Below, piece after piece: positions 1 to 3,981 of a stretch of 5,397 bases of DNA. Every line of letters starts with the position of its first letter. The first letter of the stretch is position 1. A program made the position numbers and the translations under genes. The DNA comes from Selenomonadaceae bacterium. GTDB lineage: Bacteria > Bacillota > Negativicutes > Selenomonadales > Selenomonadaceae. Location of the stretch: the NCBI GenBank assembly GCA_017484235.1, contig JAFUTM010000235.1:1-5397 (forward strand). The letters run 5' to 3'. The notes below the pieces were generated by a model. It was not told where the DNA came from. It searched no databases and saw only the letters and a program-made list of their open reading frames with translations.

Positions 1-417
1 AAAAAAATTTTGTCTGTTATGATTTTGTTGGCAGTGGTTTTTATCTGTGGACAAAATAATTTCGCTCAGGCAAAAGATGTCTATATGGGAAATGATGAAA
101 ATGGTAATAAAGTTTATTTGATGACTGAAAGCATTGACAAGAAACAAACAAGTTACAGTAAAATTTGGAAAATGTGGTCATATGAATGTTATGTACAATT
201 TAAGTCTGTTCACCCAGAGTATGGGCCATTGTTCTTCGGTTACACTATAACTTGGGGACCGGAAGAAGAACCTGGATATAAAGACAAAAATGGAAATTGG
301 CAGGGCGTAGATGAATCCGGTGAAGTAAATCCTCGCTTTAATAGCGATCCTGATGTTTATCGCGCCAGAATTTTGAACAGAGCCTATAAATATTTGTGTG
401 ACAACGGATACGTTTAA
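1..417 (+). CDS. Exported array protein 1 (5'-truncated), unknown function, subtype A
   Basis: This reading frame is open from base 1, and its first codons read KKILSV, matching residues 3-8 of the third array protein. The true start therefore lies two or three codons before the window, and the in-frame TTG at base 10 is not the start. The N-terminus is a hydrophobic signal peptide ending FAQA, followed by the mature start KDVY and then YLMTESI, the shared motif of the array. The mature part has about 113 residues and is rich in Tyr, Trp and charged residues. It lacks the F-x-N-S motif of proteins 2-5. Its last 25 residues (RARILNRAYKYL region) resemble the C-terminus of protein 6 (AQRILSICQNY), so 1 and 6 form a subtype. 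No transmembrane segment follows the signal peptide. The protein is probably secreted or periplasmic. No function is assigned. Confidence 0.8.
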   Translation, partial: KKILSVMILLAVVFICGQNNFAQAKDVYMGNDENGNKVYLMTESIDKKQTSYSKIWKMWSYECYVQFKSVHPEYGPLFFGYTITWGPEEEPGYKDKNGNWQGVDESGEVNPRFNSDPDVYRARILNRAYKYLCDNGYV

Positions 418-418
418 A

Positions 419-538
419 ATTTTTTACGAAGGTTGGCTGGAAGTTCTTACTGTCAGCTTTAACGGCAGAACAATTTCAAATGATTATGCTGGTGACGGAA
501 TTGGCTGGGTAAGCGCAAAATATGTCAAAACTTATTAA
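419..538 (+). pseudogene. Remnant of an SH3b-domain gene (C-terminal fragment)
   Basis: Frame +2 from just after the stop of the preceding gene to the TAA at 536-538 reads EGWLEVLTVSFNGR at 428-469 and GIGWVSAKYVKTY at 497-535. The G-W-x-x-V ... G-W-V-S-x-K-Y-V pattern is the typical second half of a bacterial SH3 (SH3b) domain, often found in exported proteins and cell-wall enzymes. The first half (the usual L-N-V-R-S/x-G-P part) is missing. The frame runs back only to a TGA at 374-376, inside gene 1, and has no ATG and no start with a ribosome binding site. I read it as the 3' end of a gene whose front was deleted. It is not a natural extension of gene 1, which is in another frame and ends like its paralog 6. 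A programmed frameshift fusion is possible but less likely. Confidence 0.6.
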
Positions 539-546
539 AAAATTTT

Positions 547-552
547 AGGAGG
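547..552 (+). promoter_or_regulatory. Ribosome binding site of array gene 2
   Basis: A consensus AGGAGG lies 8 bases before the ATG at 561. This makes ATG 561 the start and excludes the in-frame GTG at 552, which overlaps the site itself. Confidence 0.85.
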
Positions 553-560
553 TGGTCAAA

Positions 561-923
561 ATGTTTAAAAAAATTTTTGTGGTAGCTTTGGTGACCTTCG
601 CAATAATTTTTGTAAACGAACAAAATAAAGTTTCTGCTTATGATGTTTATTGCGTCAATTACAGCGATGGTGCAGAAGTTTATTTGATGAGTGAAACTGT
701 GCATCAAGGGCAACTGAATGAAGAAGAATCCTATCTTGATTGTCGTGTTAAAGCTATTAAGTCAGGCAGAGTTATTTATTATGTCGACTATAGATTTGAA
801 TATGGCGGCGGATCTGTCACATTTAAAAATTCACACGGCGAAAACGGAGCTTGGGGCGGAATACGTTTAGTAAATTCCTATCCGCTGGAAACGAAAATTT
901 TTGAAATTGCCTCACATTACTAA
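561..923 (+). CDS. Exported array protein 2, unknown function, subtype B
   Basis: A 120-residue protein starting at ATG 561 behind a consensus ribosome binding site. Residues 1-26 are a Sec signal peptide: MFKK, a hydrophobic stretch, and an AxA-like VSA cleavage site. The mature protein begins YDVY (27-30), followed by YLMSETV (41-47), CRVKA (61-65), YYVDYRF (73-79) and FKNSHG (88-93). Alternating hydrophobic residues in the middle suggest a small beta-rich fold. It has two cysteines in the mature part (31 and 61), which could form a disulfide outside the cytoplasm. The signal-peptide DNA at 600-637 matches 1376-1413 of gene 4 in 36 of 38 bases, so recent duplication or gene conversion is likely. 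The next gene begins 20 bases after the stop. I recognise no named family and assign no function. Confidence 0.85.
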   Translation: MFKKIFVVALVTFAIIFVNEQNKVSAYDVYCVNYSDGAEVYLMSETVHQGQLNEEESYLDCRVKAIKSGRVIYYVDYRFEYGGGSVTFKNSHGENGAWGGIRLVNSYPLETKIFEIASHY

Positions 924-943
924 ATTTTAAGGAAGCGATCAAA

Positions 944-1315
944 ATGTTAAAAAAAATTTTATCAGTAATGTTGCTGGCGGTAGTGATGATTCTTGTCGGT
1001 GGACAAAATTTTGCAAGTGCTAAAGATGTTTATGTTGACACTTACTCGAACGGCCGCGATGCCTATTTGATAAGCGACACTATTTCAAAGCACAGAGATG
1101 AAAGCTACGACGACGGAACAATTGTTTATGAATGTAGAGTTAAAGCAGTTTATTCTAATTCAAATGATGTTACTTACATTGATTATAAATTTTGGCCGGA
1201 TCCTATGCCGCATTTCATAAACTCCAAAGCCGAAGGCGGCAATTATTTACTTAATCAAGCTGAAAACCCGATTGAATGGAAAATTTTTCAATATTTAATT
1301 CACAATGAAAGTTAA
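944..1315 (+). CDS. Exported array protein 3, unknown function, subtype B
   Basis: A 123-residue protein from ATG 944, with AAGGA at 929-933 as ribosome binding site. The signal peptide is residues 1-26, ending ASA, and the mature start KDVYVDTY carries the family motif. Then come AYLISDTI (about 40-47), ECRVKAV, YIDYKF and FINS, all at the same relative places as in proteins 2, 4 and 5. The C-terminal NPIEWKIFQ closely matches TPIEWRMYQ in protein 5, while the signal peptide is closer to that of protein 1 (KKILSVM, GQNFA), so this gene looks mosaic. The 24 bases before its ATG resemble those before gene 2 (AAATTTTA, purine-rich site, then ATCAAAATG), which suggests that the duplicated unit included the ribosome binding site. 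Predicted to be exported and soluble. Function unknown. Confidence 0.85.
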   Translation: MLKKILSVMLLAVVMILVGGQNFASAKDVYVDTYSNGRDAYLISDTISKHRDESYDDGTIVYECRVKAVYSNSNDVTYIDYKFWPDPMPHFINSKAEGGNYLLNQAENPIEWKIFQYLIHNES

Positions 1316-1336
1316 AAAATTAAGAAGGTTTTTATT

Positions 1337-1720
1337 ATGTGTAAAAAGTTTTTTATAGTAGCGTTTCTTACCTTTGCAATAATTTTTGTAGGCGAACAAA
1401 ATAAAGTTTCTGCCGCTGATTATTACGTTGGCACTTATGAGAGTGGACTTCGCGCTTATGTTATGACTGAAACTTTACATTTTTATGGCAATTATCGCTG
1501 GTGTACTGTTCGAGTCAAAGCCACTGACGACAGGCAAATTGTTTATGTTGATTACAGTTTTGACGGTGCGGCAGGTCGGCGCGAGACTTTCAAAAATTCG
1601 CAAGGTTACAGCGGCATTGTTGAAGATGGAACTGTCGAAGGTAATATTTATGGCTACGCTTTAAAAGTTTGGGGCGATTGGGTATTGGGCAAAGGTACAT
1701 CTGGAGCCACTTTTGATTAA
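1337..1720 (+). CDS. Exported array protein 4, unknown function, subtype B
   Basis: A 127-residue protein from ATG 1337, with GAAGG at 1324-1328 as ribosome binding site, 21 bases after gene 3. The signal peptide (1-26, ending VSA) is nearly the same as that of protein 2. The mature part starts ADYYVGTY, then AYVMTETL, VRVKA, VYVDYSF and FKNSQGYSG. The FKNSQGY patch shares a 16-base identical DNA stretch with gene 5 (1594-1609 versus 2048-2063). The last 30 residues (YGYALKVWGDWV and a Gly/Ser/Thr tail) do not match the PIEW-type ends of proteins 3 and 5, so the C-terminus has diverged or been replaced. A simple frameshift does not obviously restore the usual end. Exported, function unknown. 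Confidence 0.85.
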   Translation: MCKKFFIVAFLTFAIIFVGEQNKVSAADYYVGTYESGLRAYVMTETLHFYGNYRWCTVRVKATDDRQIVYVDYSFDGAAGRRETFKNSQGYSGIVEDGTVEGNIYGYALKVWGDWVLGKGTSGATFD

Positions 1721-1741
1721 AAAATTTTAATATTCAATAAT
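1713..1741 (+). promoter_or_regulatory. Possible internal promoter before array gene 5
   Basis: TTGATT at 1713-1718, a 17-base spacer and AATAAT at 1736-1741 give a passable sigma-70-type promoter overlapping the end of gene 4. The 49-base gap between genes 4 and 5 is the longest in the array apart from the one holding the SH3 remnant. In DNA this AT-rich, such matches arise easily by chance. Confidence 0.25.
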
Positions 1742-1756
1742 AATAATATTTAACAA

Positions 1757-1764
1757 TGAGGTGA
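1757..1764 (+). promoter_or_regulatory. Ribosome binding site of array gene 5
   Basis: TGAGGTGA lies 5 bases before ATG 1770. It selects ATG 1770 over the upstream in-frame GTG at 1761, which sits within the site. Confidence 0.75.
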
Positions 1765-1769
1765 ATGTT

Positions 1770-2138
1770 ATGAAACACATTATTATGGCAGCTCTGCTTG
1801 GATTAGCGATTATTGTTAGTCAAATTGCAATGAGTCCGCAAGTTCACGCACGAGATGTGTACGTTGGCACTTCAAACACAACCGGTCGCGACTGCTACGT
1901 TATGACTGAGACAATCAACAGCTATATAAAAGGTAGAAGAGGCATAACTACTGATGTTAGACTCAAAATGGTAAGGCGTTCTGACAATAATATTAAATAT
2001 CTGGATTATCAATTTTATGAAGATGGTAATAACTACCCTTATTTTAGAAATTCGCAAGGTTACGAAGGTTTCATTAATGAATATGAAACACCGATTGAAT
2101 GGAGAATGTATCAAGTTATAATGGATAATTCGAGGTGA
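1770..2138 (+). CDS. Exported array protein 5, unknown function, subtype B
   Basis: A 122-residue protein from ATG 1770. Its signal peptide (1-27, ending VHA) is the most divergent of the array: it lacks the K-K-I start and the GQN/EQN patch of the others. The mature chain RDVYVGTS, then CYVMTETI, VRLKMV, KYLDYQF and FRNSQGYEG, is the clearest example of the subtype B pattern. The end TPIEWRMYQVIM matches protein 3. A typical signal peptide combined with a conserved mature part suggests a functional exported protein. A minus-strand frame opposite this gene (1872-2246) is a shadow. Followed after 30 bases by gene 6. Function unknown. Confidence 0.85.
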   Translation: MKHIIMAALLGLAIIVSQIAMSPQVHARDVYVGTSNTTGRDCYVMTETINSYIKGRRGITTDVRLKMVRRSDNNIKYLDYQFYEDGNNYPYFRNSQGYEGFINEYETPIEWRMYQVIMDNSR

Positions 2139-2153
2139 TCCATTAATTGATTG

Positions 2154-2160
2154 AAAGGTG
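2154..2160 (+). promoter_or_regulatory. Ribosome binding site of array gene 6
   Basis: AAAGGTG lies 8 bases before GTG 2169. Choosing GTG 2169 gives a protein that starts (M)KKIFSV like its paralogs, whereas the earlier in-frame TTG 2151 would swallow the site. Confidence 0.65.
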
Positions 2161-2168
2161 TGTTGTTT

Positions 2169-2546
2169 GTGAAAAAAATTTTTTCTGTCTTTGTCTTGTT
2201 TGCAATGATTTTTATCTGCGGACAAAATAATTTTGCAAAGGCTCAAGACGTTTATGCTGGAAATACTGGCGGACTTGATTTTTATGTTGACACCAATTCA
2301 ATAAATCTTTCAAGCAGCAGTAGTTTTTATGTCAATGTAAAAAAAGTTAATACGAGCACCGGTCGTTTGAAAGAAACTAACCAATGGAAATTTTACATAA
2401 TGTCTTTTGACGGACAAAGTAGTCCTACCAGTGATTGGTTTTTTGATTATTATCTTTCAGGAAATATGAATCCTGTTTCTAGTAATCCTATTGCTCAGAG
2501 AATTTTAAGTATTTGCCAAAACTACAACAGCAGAATTGATCGTTGA
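2169..2546 (+). CDS. Exported array protein 6, unknown function, subtype A
   Basis: A 125-residue protein, best started at GTG 2169. The signal peptide (1-25) ends AKA, and its FICGQNNFA patch is identical to that of protein 1. The mature protein starts QDVYAGN and has FYVDTNSI where the others have Y-(V/L)-M-T-E-T, then a Ser-rich stretch and FYVNVKKV, which corresponds to the R-V-K strand of subtype B. It lacks the D-Y-x-F and F-x-N-S motifs and is rich in Ser, Asn, Tyr and Phe. The C-terminal AQRILSICQNY resembles protein 1. It is the last gene of the array: a strong terminator begins 57 bases after its stop. The cysteine in the signal region (FICG) is not in a good lipobox, so I do not call it a lipoprotein. 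Function unknown. Confidence 0.8.
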   Translation: MKKIFSVFVLFAMIFICGQNNFAKAQDVYAGNTGGLDFYVDTNSINLSSSSSFYVNVKKVNTSTGRLKETNQWKFYIMSFDGQSSPTSDWFFDYYLSGNMNPVSSNPIAQRILSICQNYNSRIDR

Positions 2547-2603
2547 GTCCACCTTTTTGGATAGATTGTTTGTAAGAATTATTGAATCTATAATTTTTGT
2601 TTT

Positions 2604-2674
2604 CCGTGAGTTTTTTCTCTTTAATATAGCATCAACTATATTTTATCAGAGAGCAATTCACGGTTTATTTTTTA
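2604..2674 (+). terminator. Rho-independent-type terminator ending the array transcript
   Basis: CCGTGA at 2604-2609 pairs with TCACGG at 2658-2663, and three more pairs including a G-U extend this basal stem. Inside it, TCTCT (2616-2620) pairs with AGAGA (2648-2652), and AATATAG (2623-2629) with CTATATT (2636-2642) around a CATCAA loop. The T-rich tract TTTATTTTTTA follows at 2664-2674. The stem of about 60 nt is longer than usual for an intrinsic terminator and contains internal loops. The T tract and the G-U pair fit plus-strand RNA. Confidence 0.7.
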
Positions 2675-2700
2675 TACTTTACTAACCACACTATAATACA

Positions 2701-2756
2701 GTTAAAAAATAACAAACAAAGAAGGCCTCACTCCATACAAAATACGGAGCAAGACC
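2701..2756 (-). terminator. Minus-strand hairpin with U-rich tail, terminator-like
   Basis: Arms 2724-2737 and 2743-2756 enclose a 5-base loop. As plus-strand RNA only 10 of 14 positions pair. As minus-strand RNA the other four (C/A or A/C on plus) become G-U wobbles, so all 14 pair. Reading the minus strand, the stem is followed by TTCTTTGTTTG and then TTATTTTTT (2704-2723 complement), a U-rich tail. This fits an intrinsic terminator for leftward transcription, yet no minus-strand gene lies to its right in this window. Confidence 0.55.
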
Positions 2757-2839
2757 AAGTAATTTTAATTAATTCTACGAAGCTCTCAGAGGAATTTATT
2801 TTTCTGTCTAATAAACTGGTAGCAGTCTAATTGATATTG

Positions 2840-2848
2840 TGATATAAT
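2840..2848 (+). promoter_or_regulatory. Extended -10 promoter of leuB
   Basis: TGATATAAT is a perfect TATAAT preceded by the TG of an extended -10. No good -35 lies 16-18 bases upstream, which extended -10 promoters tolerate. Transcription would start near 2855 and give a leader of about 50 bases, too short for a T-box or leader-peptide attenuator. An alternative is TTGATA (2831-2836), an 18-base spacer and TACGAT (2855-2860). Confidence 0.55.
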
Positions 2849-2862
2849 ATATTGTACGATAT
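2849..2862. promoter_or_regulatory. Near-palindrome at the leuB transcription start
   Basis: ATATTGTACGATAT is a 14-base near-palindrome centred on GTAC, with one mismatched symmetric pair. It directly follows the leuB -10 and covers the expected start site, a place where a repressor could act. It also contains the -10 of the possible divergent promoter. No regulator is identified. Confidence 0.25.
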
Positions 2863-2890
2863 TTAATGTTTGAATCAACAAAAATTCATT

Positions 2891-2895
2891 GGAGG
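2891..2895 (+). promoter_or_regulatory. Ribosome binding site of leuB
   Basis: GGAGG lies 9 bases before ATG 2905 and decides the start. The in-frame ATG at 2866 would add 13 residues that are not part of the LeuB family N-terminus. Confidence 0.85.
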
Positions 2896-2904
2896 GCAAT
2901 ATTA

Positions 2905-3969
2905 ATGAGTAAGATTGTTGTAATTCCCGGCGATGGCATAGGTAAAGAGATAACTGAAAGTGCCGTTGAGGTGTTGAAGACTGTCGACAAAAAGTTAAAT
3001 CTTGATCTTGAATATGAATTCCACGATGCAGGCGGTACCGCTTACGATAAATTCGGTGTACCGCTTCCTGATGAAACCCTTGAGGCTTGCAAAAAGGCTG
3101 ATGCTGTACTCTTTGGCGCGGTCGGCGGCAATAAGTGGGATAATGTTAAGGCGGAACTTAGACCTGAACGTGCTATTCTTGGGCTTCGCAAAGGTCTCGG
3201 TCTCTATGCCAATCTAAGACCTGTCAAGGTCGTCGATTCTCTTGTTGGCAATTCTCCACTCAAGCCAGAACTCGTCAAGGGTGTTGACTTAGTGATTGTT
3301 CGTGAGCTTGTTGGCGGAATTTATTTCGGCGATCGCTGTGAATCGGAAATCAAAGACGGCGCTGAAAGAGCTTGGGATTTGGAAAACTACTCCGTGCCAG
3401 AAATTGAGCGTATCACTAAACTTGCATTTGAAACCGCCAAGATCAGACGAGGTAAACTGACTTCTGTCGACAAGGCAAATGTTCTTGCCACTTCAAGACT
3501 TTGGCGCCGCACTGTCACTAAAATTGCTGAAAACTTTAATGATGTTGAATTGAACCACCTTTATGTCGACAACTGTGCAATGCAGCTTTGTGTCAATCCT
3601 AAACAGTTTGATGTCATTGTAACAGGAAACCTTTTTGGTGACATTTTGAGTGATGAAGCTGCAGTCATTGGAGGTTCAATCGGTCTTATGCCTTCTGCAT
3701 CTATTGGTGAGCTGACGAGTCTCTATGAGCCGATTCATGGATCCGCGCCGGATATCGCAGGAAAAGGCATTGCCAACCCAATGGGCACTATACTTTCCGC
3801 TGCTATGCTCCTCAGATACTCCCTGCACGCTGAAGAAGCAGCAAAGGCAATTGAATCTGCTATCGACCAGACTCTTGCAGATGGCTTTAGGACAGCTGAT
3901 ATCTATTCTGATGGCTTCAAGAAGATCGGCACTGAACAAGCAACTCAAGAAATCTGTTCAAGAATATGA
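2905..3969 (+). CDS. leuB: 3-isopropylmalate dehydrogenase
   Basis: LeuB oxidises and decarboxylates (2R,3S)-3-isopropylmalate with NAD+ to give 2-oxoisocaproate, the third step of leucine biosynthesis, as a cytoplasmic homodimer needing Mg2+ or Mn2+. The 354-residue product has the usual family length. Visible motifs are the N-terminal VVIPGDGIGKEI (5-16), the substrate loop LRKGLGLYANLRP (94-106) with its arginines, VRELVGGIYFG (132-142) with the catalytic Tyr140, SVDKANVL (187-194) with the catalytic Lys190, and HLYVDNCAMQL (218-228) with metal ligand Asp222. GDILSDEA (245-252) supplies Asp246 and Asp250, and the NAD-binding EPIHGSAPDIAGKGIANP spans 275-292. NAD rather than NADP use fits the conserved layout. 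leuA, leuC and leuD are not in the window. The gene has its own promoter and is probably cotranscribed with the glycosyltransferase gene 12 bases downstream. Codon use is visibly less AT-biased than in the array. Confidence 0.97.
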   Translation: MSKIVVIPGDGIGKEITESAVEVLKTVDKKLNLDLEYEFHDAGGTAYDKFGVPLPDETLEACKKADAVLFGAVGGNKWDNVKAELRPERAILGLRKGLGLYANLRPVKVVDSLVGNSPLKPELVKGVDLVIVRELVGGIYFGDRCESEIKDGAERAWDLENYSVPEIERITKLAFETAKIRRGKLTSVDKANVLATSRLWRRTVTKIAENFNDVELNHLYVDNCAMQLCVNPKQFDVIVTGNLFGDILSDEAAVIGGSIGLMPSASIGELTSLYEPIHGSAPDIAGKGIANPMGTILSAAMLLRYSLHAEEAAKAIESAIDQTLADGFRTADIYSDGFKKIGTEQATQEICSRI

Positions 3970-3981
3970 GCGAAGAAAACA

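Larger units (their letters stand above)
1..2546 (+). repeat. Tandem array of six paralogous secreted-protein genes
   Basis: Six same-strand genes of similar length share the layout signal peptide, A-x-A cleavage site, (x)DVYV start and Y-x-M-T-E-T motif. Members 2-5 also share a central R-V-K / D-Y-x-F / F-x-N-S core. The genes are separated by about 20-50 bases (143 where the SH3 remnant sits). Several junctions and gene starts carry A-tract/T-tract runs of the form A(3-7)T(4-5). The array may continue upstream of the window, since gene 1 is cut by the edge. It is a gene-family expansion, with no sign of transposase or terminal repeats. Confidence 0.8.
2701..2850 (-). ncRNA. Candidate small RNA, divergent from leuB
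   Basis: A possible minus-strand promoter reads TTGATT (complement of 2873-2878), a 16-base spacer, and TACAAT (complement of 2851-2856). It would start RNA near 2844, and the minus-strand hairpin with U-rich tail would end it near 2705, giving a transcript of about 140 nt. I see no convincing ORF in it and do not recognise a known RNA family. The promoter match is modest and the region is AT-rich. The alternative is that the hairpin is a leftover terminator of a lost gene, or stops antisense RNA from leuB. Confidence 0.25.

Noticed and set aside
10..417. Start of array gene 1 at TTG 10
   Set aside because: The frame is open through base 1 and encodes K-K-I, the residues that follow the start in the paralogs, so the start lies outside the window.
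1721..1769. Terminator between array genes 4 and 5
   Set aside because: Only a 6-pair all-AU stem (AATATT at 1729-1734 and 1745-1750) without a following T tract.
1872..2246. Minus-strand reading frame of 124 codons opposite array genes 5 and 6
   Set aside because: It lies wholly over two real genes, has no visible ribosome binding site, and its product looks like low-complexity shadow coding.
2169..2250. Lipoprotein signal (FICG) in array proteins 1 and 6
   Set aside because: The residue before Cys is Ile instead of Gly, Ala or Ser, and a good A-x-A signal peptidase I site follows downstream in line with the paralogs.
2866..2904. leuB starting at ATG 2866
   Set aside because: The consensus ribosome binding site at 2891-2895 points to ATG 2905, and the LeuB family begins at M-S-K-I-V-V-I-P-G-D-G.
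2700..2904. T-box or leucine leader attenuator for leuB
   Set aside because: No T-box consensus, no Leu-rich leader peptide, and the likely promoter leaves a leader of only about 50 bases.
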